From assembly GCA_905233945.1 (NCBI GenBank), contig CAJOFY010000018.1:1-64000 (forward strand): a DNA stretch of 64,000 bases, read 5' to 3'. The notes below the pieces were generated by a model. That model was given only the letters and a program-made list of their open reading frames with translations, was not told where the DNA came from and made no database searches. Origin of the DNA: an uncultured bacterium (GTDB taxonomy: Bacteria; UBP6; UBA1177). This document shows positions 8,283 through 16,287 of the stretch, in pieces (positions within the stretch are counted from its first letter, which is position 1; each line of letters opens with the position of its first letter). The position numbers were made by a program, and so were the translations under genes.

Positions 8283-10091
8283 TTAATCAATCATTAAAGC
8301 TGAGCAGCCGGAATCTCCTTCTACACAGTGGTAGTTCTTGCAGACAAGGCCAGCATCGCAGGTGCCGTCATCATAGCACGGACCGGTTAATTCACCTGGC
8401 TGGATATCGCTGCCGTATTCTTCTCCGGAATCGGTAGAATCTGTATTAGTGGTATCGGAATCAGCAGACTCTGTATCTATTGCAGTATCTGTATTTGCGA
8501 TGTCGGTATCCGCAGAATCTGTATCTGCGATGTCAGTATCTGCGATGTCAGTATCTGCGGTATCAGTATCTGTTGCAGTATCAGTGTTTGCGGTATCGGT
8601 ATCTCCGGAATCAGAGTCGGTATCGGACGAATCTGTGTCGTTATTATCGCCTGGATTCGTATCAGAGCCTTTTACACATTCGTAGTTCTCGCAGACAAGG
8701 CCTGCATCGCAGGTTCCGTCATCATAGCATGGACCGGTTAATTCACCTGGCTGGATGTCGCTGCCGTATTCCGGTCTGTATGTATCGACGCTCACAATGA
8801 GGAAATTTGTGTAGACTGCATCCTGATTTGCGCCGATTTTGAGGTTAAATTCGGTATCTCCCGGAAAGAACATTGTGTCGAAAGGAGAAATTTTTGTGTT
8901 GACAAGGAATGTATCGTTGTCAATTGCGTATTCGATCGGGTTAGTCGGATCAAGCGGATTGTCCGGGTTTCCGATACATGTTTCCATATGGTCTTTCCAG
9001 CCGTAAATAGAAGAAATCGAGTTGAATATTTCGGTGTAATTGTAATCCTGATTGTAGCTGTCTTTATTTTTTTGGGGATTGCACTTGTTGAAAAGAAGCT
9101 GATAGTTTTCAGGATCCTGCTGACCACTGATTGAGAGACCTTCCCCGAAAATACCAAGTGATACACCGCTTCCCATTGAATTGGCCATGCCGGGATCACC
9201 TTCAAAAGCGACGAGCCCTAGTTTGATGTATGCTTCTTCGGGAAGTTCAAAACCGCTGACCTTAATGGAACTTTCCTGAAATCTGTAATTTTCGAGACCA
9301 TGATAAAAATAAATCTTTTTTGCAAAAACATGTGATGATTTGTAAATCAGCGGAAGTGCCCAGCCGCCTGTCATCGCACTTTGTTTCAGATAATAGCAGT
9401 GATCGGATGATTCGATGCCTTTGACAGTATAGTTTCCGTAAAGTGCAGTGCCGGAATTCATACCTTTAGCTTTTCCTTTAGCGATAATTTCTTTCATAAA
9501 GGCCGAAACATCAACTCTGTAAGTGTAGACTCCGAAATAATTAGCGGTTGCTCCAGGACAGTATTTTTCAGTCTTAAGGTCGCTGTGTGCTGTGTCACGG
9601 ACAGCCTCATATTCAAAATCGCCTTTTTGTATTGATGCAAGATTTCCTTCGATCGAAGCTGTTACAGTTTTTGTTAAAGTTATCGAAGGGTCGCTTGCGT
9701 TCGTGAAGGAAAGTGTTACCGAATTATCTGTGTTTCCTTCCATGTTGTCGGGATCCTGATCTGCAAGCCAGATGAGAAATGCTCGGTCAATTTCGGCGTC
9801 TTCAGGAATGTGTTTTGATGTGAGGGTGTAGGTTGAACCGATATTCTGGTTGATAAGTGTGTCGGCTTGAGGATTATTCGGCATTTCTTCTCCGGTACTC
9901 GGATCTATAGCGGCTGCCTTGTTCTCAGGGCTTCTTTCAAGAGCTGTTTTGTGCATGATGAAGAAGTCCCAGTTGCCTTCTTCCCATTTGAGCTCGGTTC
10001 CATCGGGAGCAACAGAGATTCCGGTATCGCCGATTGCGGCAGATAATAACGTCGGGATTAAAAATACGAAAACCATTAAGAATTTTTTCAT
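8283..10091 (-). CDS. Secreted protein with Asp/Thr-rich repeat linker between duplicated Cys modules
   Basis: A 602-residue exported protein with a Sec signal peptide (residues 1-18) and no lipobox. Residues 20-440 form a large unrecognised domain, probably beta-rich. Then comes a module EYGSDIQPGELTGPCYDDG with GTCDAGLVCENYECV, a linker of repeated ADTD/TDTA units, and a near-identical second copy of the module. The two module copies are also duplicated as DNA (8668-8771 and 8317-8420). The linker resembles those of other lipoproteins here and probably acts as a flexible spacer. The gene starts 15 bases after the desulfidase stop codon and is bracketed by a 21-bp direct repeat. Function unknown. 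Confidence 0.75.
   Translation of the reverse strand: MKKFLMVFVFLIPTLLSAAIGDTGISVAPDGTELKWEEGNWDFFIMHKTALERSPENKAAAIDPSTGEEMPNNPQADTLINQNIGSTYTLTSKHIPEDAEIDRAFLIWLADQDPDNMEGNTDNSVTLSFTNASDPSITLTKTVTASIEGNLASIQKGDFEYEAVRDTAHSDLKTEKYCPGATANYFGVYTYRVDVSAFMKEIIAKGKAKGMNSGTALYGNYTVKGIESSDHCYYLKQSAMTGGWALPLIYKSSHVFAKKIYFYHGLENYRFQESSIKVSGFELPEEAYIKLGLVAFEGDPGMANSMGSGVSLGIFGEGLSISGQQDPENYQLLFNKCNPQKNKDSYNQDYNYTEIFNSISSIYGWKDHMETCIGNPDNPLDPTNPIEYAIDNDTFLVNTKISPFDTMFFPGDTEFNLKIGANQDAVYTNFLIVSVDTYRPEYGSDIQPGELTGPCYDDGTCDAGLVCENYECVKGSDTNPGDNNDTDSSDTDSDSGDTDTANTDTATDTDTADTDIADTDIADTDSADTDIANTDTAIDTESADSDTTNTDSTDSGEEYGSDIQPGELTGPCYDDGTCDAGLVCKNYHCVEGDSGCSALMID
8317..8420 (-). repeat. 104-bp coding repeat, C-terminal copy
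   Basis: Near-identical to 8668-8771, with about ten differences. It encodes the module containing GELTGPCYDDGTCDAGLVC. Confidence 0.75.
8668..8771 (-). repeat. 104-bp coding repeat, inner copy
   Basis: Partner of 8317-8420. The two copies flank the Asp/Thr-rich linker of the same gene. Confidence 0.75.
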
Positions 10092-10106
10092 AATGACCTC
10101 TCTTTT

Positions 10107-10127
10107 TTATTTGCACGTCATAATATC
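10107..10127. repeat. 21-bp direct repeat, right copy
   Basis: Covers the last codons and the stop of the desulfidase frame. It matches 8251-8271 with one mismatch. Confidence 0.7.
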
Positions 10128-13100
10128 AAGGATCACTTCGTCGGTTTTTTCCATTCCTTCAGAAGCAACTGTCGCAAGATTTTTGATTGTCTTTTCGATG
10201 TCGCGCTCGATTATTCCGTCGGTTTCGGAGATCTCGATGTTTTCGATCGCAAGAAGGGCGCTCTGAAGTGCGGCGTTGATCGTCGTCGAGACTTTAAGTG
10301 CGCATCCAGCCTTCGCGCCGTCGCAGATCATGCCGGAAATGTTTCCTATCATGTTTTTGATCGCGTAGTTTATCTGCGTTAAGTTTCCGCCCAGAAGGTA
10401 TGTGATCCCGCATGCGGCTCCTGTTGATGCGGTGACTGTGCCGCAGAGAGCTGAAAGTTTCGACATGAATTCTTTCAGATGGATCGCTATCAGGTTGCCA
10501 AGGTAAAGTGCGCGGATGAGTTTTTCCTCGCTTGAACCGAGTCTTTCTGCAGTCGCGACTATCGGCATCATAACTGTGATCCCCTGATTTCCGCTCCCTG
10601 AATTACTCATAACTGAAAGGGTGCAGCCCGCCATTCTCGCGTCGCTTGCCGCAGCGGTCAGAGCCATTGCGTAGTTTGCAAGGTCGTCTGCAAGCAGACC
10701 TTTCTGGACGTTGAGGCGCAGAGTTTTTCCGACACGCAGACCGTAGTCGCCGCTCAGGCCTTCGAGTGCGATCTTTTTGTTCATTTCGGCACCTTCAAGA
10801 ACGTAACGGATCTTTTCAAGCGGAACTTTGTTGATGAAATTCCAGATCCCTTCGACCGTCATGTGGTATTCCTGCGTTTTCTGGCTGTTTTCGTTCCAGT
10901 CGAACGAGAAGGCGTTGCACGATTTCTGCGAGATTATTTTGCCGTTGAGTTCTGTGAGAACGATATTCGTGTGGCTTCCGCAGATAACTGTTCTTGCGCA
11001 CTCTTTGCCGCTGAAACATATTGCTTCGATGTAGAGTTTATCTACTTTTTCCTTCATCGAAACGGCGATCTCACCTTTTTTTACCATCTCTTTCGCCTGG
11101 GCGATGTGCTCTTTTGTAACTCCGCTCAGCACTTCAAGCTCTTTCGAAGGATCTCCGCCTTTGATCCCGAGCGCAGCCGCGATAGGAAGCCCGACCATGC
11201 CTGTTCCCGGAATTCCGACTCCGAGGCCGTTTTTCATGATGTTGCCGCTGAGGGCTATCTCGGCTCTTTCTACCGGTCTCCCCAAAAGTTTTGCGGAAGT
11301 TGCCGCGGCAAGCGCCACAGCTATTGGTTCTGTGCAGCCGAGTGCCGGCACTACTTCACTGTTGAAAGCGTCGATGTAAAGCTGGAAATCCATCTCTTCC
11401 TCATTGTCTTCGTTTATGTTAGTGACTACTTTGAAATCGGTAAAAACACGGTATTCGTAAGCCTTGAGGTGAATATAGAAACCGTGTTCGAAAATATCTT
11501 CGGTGCTTAAAGTGTAAACGTGCCCGGAAATGAGTTCTTTGAATCGGACGAAAGTTCCTTTTTCCCTTCTGAGACCGAGGGCAAAATCGAGGTTGATCCG
11601 CCTGAGTTCGCCGCTTCCTTTATCGAGCCAAGCGCAGCTCTGCTTGATCCAGCCTGAGGTCTCCGCGAATCTGTTGTGGTAGAAAACAAGGACTTTGCTT
11701 TCCCCCCAGCCGTTGGAATATGCGAAAACGTTCTCGTCTACCGTGCCGTCCGACTTATAGAAATCGTAGAAGTGGAAATCGTTGACGTGTGCAAAAAGGT
11801 GGCGCAGATGCAGTAACGGGAAGATCTCGCGCTCGTGCCGCTCAACAAGCGCCTGATTGACAGACTCGTTTTTGTAGGCGCGGCGGTATTCCATGCCGTA
11901 TTTTTCTGAAAATCCCTCGATCTGGCCGTGTCCGAACATCGGAAGTCCCGGCATCGTGATCATAAGAAGGGTGACTCCGAAGTATTTGTCGTTATCTCCG
12001 AACTGCGCGACCGCCGTTTCTTCATCGGGGTTGTTGAGAAAGTTGACGTATCTTTCGAGAATGTGCGGATCGAATTCGAGAACGCTTTTTACAGACTGCC
12101 TGTATTTCGCGTTTTCCTCGTTTTTCATGAAGTTCATAAACGCGCTGTTGTAGACGCGGTGCATTCCCAAAGTGCGGACAAAATAGCCTTCCATAAGCCA
12201 GAAAGCCTCGGCCAAAAGCAGCGTGTCTGGTGCTTCGACAGCGACTCTGTCGACAACTTCGCGCCAGAATTCCTTCGGGAAAAGTTTGTTGAATTCTTCA
12301 GTCGTAAGTCCGTGTTCAGCGCGTGATGCGATGTCTCCGCCGCTTCCCGGTTCAGGGAACCAGAGTCTGTGATAGTGCCTTTTTGCAAGCGTCATCGCCG
12401 CATCAAACCTGATTACGGGGAAGTTTTTCGCGATTTTTATGATCGTCTGGATCACCTGTTCCCTGACGTCGGCACGCATATAGTTGAGTTGCGCCGTATC
12501 GTTCCACGGCATGCAGGTCCCGTCGTTTCCGTGGTAGATGTAGTCGGTTCTGCCTGTCCTGAAATCGACCCGTTTGAAAGTCACTGCCGCATCGCTTTTC
12601 GAATAGTAGTGGTCTTCGATATAGATCCCGATATTCGGGTCGTTCGAAAGGTTTTCGCCGTTGTAAGAGTAGGCAGGAAAAGGCGGTTCGTCAGATGAAA
12701 TGAACCATTCGGGATGCTCCGAGATCCACTTCGAATCTATCGCCGTGTGGTTGGGGACCATGTCGCTCGCAAGTCTGATCCCGTGTCTCCACGCCCTTTC
12801 ACGGAGATTCTGCATCGCCGCTTCGCCGCCGAGTTCAGAGGCTATTTCGTAGTCGTAAAGCGAATACGCACTTGCCGCAGCTTCGGGATTTCCCATTATC
12901 TGCTTTATCCTTTTTGAAGCTTTGCTGCGTTCCCACAAACCGATCAGCCAGAGTGCCGTAAAGCCGCGTCTGGAGAGGGTTTCAAGTTCTTCGTCAGGGA
13001 TCCTGTCGAGAGTGTGGATATCTGCTGAATACTGCTTCGAAAGCTGGTCGAGCCAGACAAAAATGTTTTTTGCGATCATTACGACTCGCGGCATCCAGAG

Positions 13101-13970
13101 CGAATCTTTCGAGAAATTTTCGTTCTCGGGGTCGCCGTCACCCCAGCCGTAAAGCGTTTCTTTTGTGAGCGCAGGAAAATTACCGCCTCCGCCCGGCCCG
13201 AAAACAGGTTTCGTCTCCTCTTTTATGATGTCTGCCGAAAGAAGGAGCATTTTTGAAAAACGTGCCGAGATCTTAACTCCCCAGTTTTTGCGGATAAATT
13301 CAAGCTGTCCCGCAAGTGAATCAGGAGAAGCCTTGAACGGAGCGCGCAGAAGGTCGAGAACAGAAACTTTTTCGCCTCCGGAATCTATTTTGGGATTTCC
13401 GGCAAAAAATCTTTCCGCTATATCAAAAAATCTGCCGTAAGCCGGATTTTCAGCAAGTTTTGCATCGCCAAAAAGTTCGTCAAATTCGGAAAAAGCGGGG
13501 TTTTCGTTTGCGATTTTAAGCAGAAGAACTTCTTCAAGTTCCGCAAGTTTATTGGGAACGCCGTCTGTCGAAGCAGCTAAGAATTCGGCCTCCGACATTC
13601 CGCCCGATGCGACTGCGCTTGTCGGGAATTCCCGGACAAAATCAAGAAGGAGTTTTTTGAAAGCGTCCCCTCCGATCTCACCCTCAGCAGTTTCAAAAAG
13701 TTTTTCCGGAAACTGCGGAAAAATTTCTGTTCTGTAAAGGTGAAAAACGAAGTGGCTGATTTCGTCGATAAGCCCCATCGCATAAAGGTTTCCCGGGGTT
13801 ATGTGTTTTTTGCTTTTTTCGGCGGCATACTTCGAATTGAGTTTGTAAGCGAAATTTTTCGCAGCCGCAAAATCGGCGAAAACAACATTCCCGGTAATCG
13901 AAAAAAGTTCTTTTGAAAGTCCGAAACGCTCTCTCGCGAGGCGGTTCACATGGAAGTGGTTCTTCTGCAT
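10107..13970 (-). CDS. GH13 alpha-amylase-family protein fused to a UPF0597 / cysteine desulfidase domain
   Basis: One uninterrupted frame of 1287 residues from the ATG at 13970. Residues 1 to about 855 are a GH13-type glycosidase with the (beta/alpha)8 elements DMVPNHTAID, the nucleophile in VIRFDAAMT (about 522), the acid/base in LLLAEAFW (about 585) and FGDND (about 657). Residues 860-1287 form a complete UPF0597 / L-cysteine desulfidase (CdsB/YhaM) domain beginning MDFQLYIDAFNSEVVPALGC followed by TEP. Cysteine desulfidase releases sulfide, pyruvate and ammonia from cysteine. The two halves are not known partners. The joint (about 13 residues, KVVTNINEDNEEE) reads like former intergenic DNA, and GAGG five bases before the internal ATG at 11393 could start the second half alone. 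The start at 13970 is 16 bases after the YqeY stop. Confidence 0.75.
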   Translation of the reverse strand: MQKNHFHVNRLARERFGLSKELFSITGNVVFADFAAAKNFAYKLNSKYAAEKSKKHITPGNLYAMGLIDEISHFVFHLYRTEIFPQFPEKLFETAEGEIGGDAFKKLLLDFVREFPTSAVASGGMSEAEFLAASTDGVPNKLAELEEVLLLKIANENPAFSEFDELFGDAKLAENPAYGRFFDIAERFFAGNPKIDSGGEKVSVLDLLRAPFKASPDSLAGQLEFIRKNWGVKISARFSKMLLLSADIIKEETKPVFGPGGGGNFPALTKETLYGWGDGDPENENFSKDSLWMPRVVMIAKNIFVWLDQLSKQYSADIHTLDRIPDEELETLSRRGFTALWLIGLWERSKASKRIKQIMGNPEAAASAYSLYDYEIASELGGEAAMQNLRERAWRHGIRLASDMVPNHTAIDSKWISEHPEWFISSDEPPFPAYSYNGENLSNDPNIGIYIEDHYYSKSDAAVTFKRVDFRTGRTDYIYHGNDGTCMPWNDTAQLNYMRADVREQVIQTIIKIAKNFPVIRFDAAMTLAKRHYHRLWFPEPGSGGDIASRAEHGLTTEEFNKLFPKEFWREVVDRVAVEAPDTLLLAEAFWLMEGYFVRTLGMHRVYNSAFMNFMKNEENAKYRQSVKSVLEFDPHILERYVNFLNNPDEETAVAQFGDNDKYFGVTLLMITMPGLPMFGHGQIEGFSEKYGMEYRRAYKNESVNQALVERHEREIFPLLHLRHLFAHVNDFHFYDFYKSDGTVDENVFAYSNGWGESKVLVFYHNRFAETSGWIKQSCAWLDKGSGELRRINLDFALGLRREKGTFVRFKELISGHVYTLSTEDIFEHGFYIHLKAYEYRVFTDFKVVTNINEDNEEEMDFQLYIDAFNSEVVPALGCTEPIAVALAAATSAKLLGRPVERAEIALSGNIMKNGLGVGIPGTGMVGLPIAAALGIKGGDPSKELEVLSGVTKEHIAQAKEMVKKGEIAVSMKEKVDKLYIEAICFSGKECARTVICGSHTNIVLTELNGKIISQKSCNAFSFDWNENSQKTQEYHMTVEGIWNFINKVPLEKIRYVLEGAEMNKKIALEGLSGDYGLRVGKTLRLNVQKGLLADDLANYAMALTAAASDARMAGCTLSVMSNSGSGNQGITVMMPIVATAERLGSSEEKLIRALYLGNLIAIHLKEFMSKLSALCGTVTASTGAACGITYLLGGNLTQINYAIKNMIGNISGMICDGAKAGCALKVSTTINAALQSALLAIENIEISETDGIIERDIEKTIKNLATVASEGMEKTDEVILDIMTCK
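11393..11402 (-). promoter_or_regulatory. Internal ribosome-binding site and ATG for the desulfidase half
   Basis: On the minus strand GAGG lies five bases upstream of an in-frame ATG (11393-11391). This would give a 428-residue protein, the normal length of UPF0597 proteins. Confidence 0.6.
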
Positions 13971-13986
13971 ATTTTTGTCCGAAAAG

Positions 13987-14424
13987 TTATGAAAGTGCCT
14001 TTTTGACGAGTCCGCTTGCCGTTTTTCCGTCAAACTGGCCGTCGTATTTTTTCTTGAGTTCAGCCATGACAGCGCCCATCTGACGCGGAGACTTGTCGGG
14101 AAGAGTTGCTACGATTTCTTCAATTACTTTAGCAAGTTCTTCTTCGGAAAGCTGTTTCGGAAGAAGTGATTCAAGTATCTCTTTTTCGCGGAGAGTTTCT
14201 GTTTTGTCCTTGCCCATTTCGTCCATCAGCGCGAGAGTCTCGTTCACGTTTTTGAGGAATTTCTTGATCATCGCGATAGTTTCGGCATCTGTCGTTTCGC
14301 GGTTCCCGTCGTTTTTGCCGACCATTACAGCCTCTGCGACTAAAGTCGAAAGGAGATTTCCTTTGACTGTATCTTTCTCAAGTTTCGCCTTCATCATCAT
14401 TTTTCTAAGTTCGCCAAGCAGCAT
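13987..14424 (-). CDS. GatB/YqeY-domain protein
   Basis: A 145-residue YqeY-family protein (PF09424), helical throughout, with the typical ending SPRQMGAVMAELKKKYDGQF and ASGLVKKAL. The domain resembles the tRNA-binding tail of GatB; the family is linked to tRNA amidation by homology, but its own role is not settled. The ATG at 14424 is preferred because GGGAGG precedes it; an upstream ATG at 14448 lacks this. A promoter is visible at 14466-14493, and the glycosidase-desulfidase gene follows in the same direction. Confidence 0.85.
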   Translation of the reverse strand: MLLGELRKMMMKAKLEKDTVKGNLLSTLVAEAVMVGKNDGNRETTDAETIAMIKKFLKNVNETLALMDEMGKDKTETLREKEILESLLPKQLSEEELAKVIEEIVATLPDKSPRQMGAVMAELKKKYDGQFDGKTASGLVKKALS

Positions 14425-14465
14425 TTTGACCTCCCTGTTTAAAACCAATTAAAAAAGAACGAAAA

Positions 14466-14493
14466 AGTATAGTTGCAACTTTTTTGATGTCAA
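14466..14493 (-). promoter_or_regulatory. Strong sigma-70-type promoter for yqeY
   Basis: Minus strand TTGACA, 16 bp, TATACT. Confidence 0.6.
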
Positions 14494-14511
14494 CGGGATG
14501 AATGATGAGTA

Positions 14512-15639
14512 TTAAATCCCTTTCCGCAGGATTTCCAGATAATTTTCGTAGGAATAAATCCTTGATTTTCCCGATTTCGCGGTTTGTTTAAGGATTCCTT
14601 TTTCGCAGAAAGCTGAGATATAGTTTGCGACGGTGTTGTATGAAAGGTGCAGGGCGGCAGCTGTTTTTTTCGTTTCGATAATCGGATTCTGCTCAAGATA
14701 ACGCAGAAATTCGAGCAATTTCGGTGAAACAAGGATTTCCTCGTTTCTATGCCTCAATGCCGTTAAGCGGTCGATGGTTTCGGTAGCGTCTTCGGCTGTT
14801 TCGGCGATTCCGCGGAGAAAGAACTTGATCCACTGCTCGTAATTGCCCGCTTTTCTTACTTCAGCCATTCTGTCGTAATATTCGATGCGGTTCGATTTCA
14901 GAAAGTATGAAAGATAAAGAACCGGAGATGATATTGCCTGATTCTGCATGAGAAAAATGCTTATGAGAAGCCTTCCGATCCTGCCGTTGCCGTCGAGAAA
15001 CGGGTGAATCGTCTCAAACTGGTAGTGCAGAAGCGCCGCTTTGACAAGCAGATCCATTCCGTCGTCTGCGTTCATGAATTTTTCAAAATCGGAGAGGCAT
15101 TCCGTCATGTCATGCGGATTCGGCGGAATATATCTCGCATTTTTCAATGTGCTGCCGGCTCCGCCGATCCAGTTCTGCGAAACACGGAATTCTCCCGGAG
15201 TTTTGTCGCATCCGCGGACACTTTTCATGAGCACTGCGTGGGTTTCGCGGATAAGCCTGTTGCAAAGCGGAAGAGCGTCAAGCCTTTGAGTCGAAAAATT
15301 TATTGCGCGGACATAGTTCACGACATCCGAAACATCGGCGTTTGCGTTTTCATCCGCTTCGGGATTGAGCACGTCGTCAAGTGTGCACTGCGTCCCTTCA
15401 ATCTGCGAAGAGAGAAGTGCCTCTTTCCTCACATACATCGAAATAAAAAGGTTTTTGTTTGGAACTCTGCCGGCGACACTGTTCAGAACCGCCAGTTTTT
15501 CATGGGCATCAGTGAGAAGATTCAGCATTTCGGTATCAATTTCAATCGCCGGAACCGGCGGCAGCGGATTCGGATAAAACGAAAAATACGCACTTTCGCC
15601 GCTGAAATTCTTAACTGTTTTTCCTGCTCTGTTTTCCAT
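14512..15639 (-). CDS. Fic-family protein, class II (AMPylator) with HTH C-terminus
   Basis: A 375-residue Fic/DOC protein. The core motif HPFLDGNGRIGRLL (about 205) provides the catalytic His and the phosphate-binding loop used to transfer AMP to target hydroxyls. The N-terminal Fic_N region contains SSQIEG, fitting the inhibitory helix motif (S/T)xxxE(G/N) that blocks ATP in class II Fic proteins; the enzyme is therefore probably autoinhibited. The last 80 residues look like a winged-helix domain (TKKTAAALHLSYNTVANYIS). The start ATG at 15639 follows AAGGAGGAG. No antitoxin-like partner gene is adjacent. A promoter is present at 15665-15692. Confidence 0.92.
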   Translation of the reverse strand: MENRAGKTVKNFSGESAYFSFYPNPLPPVPAIEIDTEMLNLLTDAHEKLAVLNSVAGRVPNKNLFISMYVRKEALLSSQIEGTQCTLDDVLNPEADENANADVSDVVNYVRAINFSTQRLDALPLCNRLIRETHAVLMKSVRGCDKTPGEFRVSQNWIGGAGSTLKNARYIPPNPHDMTECLSDFEKFMNADDGMDLLVKAALLHYQFETIHPFLDGNGRIGRLLISIFLMQNQAISSPVLYLSYFLKSNRIEYYDRMAEVRKAGNYEQWIKFFLRGIAETAEDATETIDRLTALRHRNEEILVSPKLLEFLRYLEQNPIIETKKTAAALHLSYNTVANYISAFCEKGILKQTAKSGKSRIYSYENYLEILRKGI

Positions 15640-15664
15640 CACTCCTCCTTGAGTTTTTCGATTG

Positions 15665-15692
15665 ATTTTAGCTAAGAAATTTTAAGAATCAA
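15665..15692 (-). promoter_or_regulatory. Promoter for the Fic gene
   Basis: Minus strand TTGATT, 16 bp, TAAAAT. Confidence 0.5.
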
Positions 15693-15768
15693 TGAATTTT
15701 TGAGTTTTATCGTAAATTTTTAGGGAGAAATTTCAAAAATTTGCAATTTTTTGAGTTTTCTCAAGATT

Positions 15769-15880
15769 CTTCGCTCCGCTCAGAATGACATTTACACTTC
15801 GACAAGCTCACTTCGACAAGCTCAGTGACCTGCTGGCCGTTCGCTCTCCGGCATTTTCCCCTCGCCACACTGGAGAGGGG
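15769..15880. repeat. Cluster of short intergenic repeats between fic and rpsU
   Basis: The 350-base gap has no gene. It holds TTCTTCGCTCCGCTCAGAAT (about 15769), two tandem copies of CTTCGACAAGCTCA (15797-15810 and 15811-15824), and a hairpin CCCCTC/GAGGGG (15858-15863 and 15875-15880). Similar motifs recur between genes in many environmental genomes, so they are probably REP-like mobile or structural debris. The promoters of fic and rpsU lie on either side. Confidence 0.55.
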
Positions 15881-15903
15881 AAGTAAAGGGGTGAGGTTTC
15901 CCC

Positions 15904-15931
15904 TTGACAAAAGCACTTTTCTGCCTACAAT
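15904..15931 (+). promoter_or_regulatory. Near-consensus promoter for rpsU
   Basis: TTGACA, 16 bp, TACAAT, 57 bases upstream of the rpsU ATG. Confidence 0.65.
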
Positions 15932-15988
15932 TTCCGCCGCTTCATGTTGTTATTAACAAATCAGAAGTATGAAAGGTGGTGAAAACCA

Positions 15989-16204
15989 ATGCGTAGACAG
16001 AAAATCATCGCTCCTTTGGAGGTTTATGTTTCCGACGATCTCGAAAAGGCGATAAAGATCCTCAAGAAAAAAATGGCTCTCGAAGGTCTTTACAAAGAAA
16101 TCAAAAAACGCCGTCATTACGAGCCGCCGTCAGTCCGTAACCGCCTGAAAAAGGAAGAAGCGGAGAGAAGACGCAGAAAAAACATGAAGAAAAAAAGAGG
16201 TTAA
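15989..16204 (+). CDS. rpsU: 30S ribosomal protein bS21
   Basis: A 71-residue, strongly basic protein matching bS21, which binds near the 3' end of 16S rRNA and aids initiation. The segment VSDDLEKAIKILKKKMALEG and the ending in RRRRKNMKKKRG are typical. AAAGGTGGTG precedes the ATG. It is transcribed alone, with its own promoter (15904-15931) and a terminator (16217-16242). Confidence 0.95.
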   Translation: MRRQKIIAPLEVYVSDDLEKAIKILKKKMALEGLYKEIKKRRHYEPPSVRNRLKKEEAERRRRKNMKKKRG

Positions 16205-16216
16205 TCTCTTTTTAGT

Positions 16217-16242
16217 CGCCGCCCGGAAGGGCGGTTTTTTTT
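16217..16242 (+). terminator. Rho-independent terminator of rpsU
   Basis: Hairpin CCGCCC-GGAA-GGGCGG (16219-16234) followed by eight T. Confidence 0.9.
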
Positions 16243-16287
16243 ATCCTGAAAACCTTGAATTTGCTGATAAAATCTGAAAATCCGGCG

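Noticed and set aside
8440-8640. Minisatellite or CRISPR-like repeats
   Set aside because: This is the coding sequence of an Asp/Thr-rich linker. The units vary and stay in frame.
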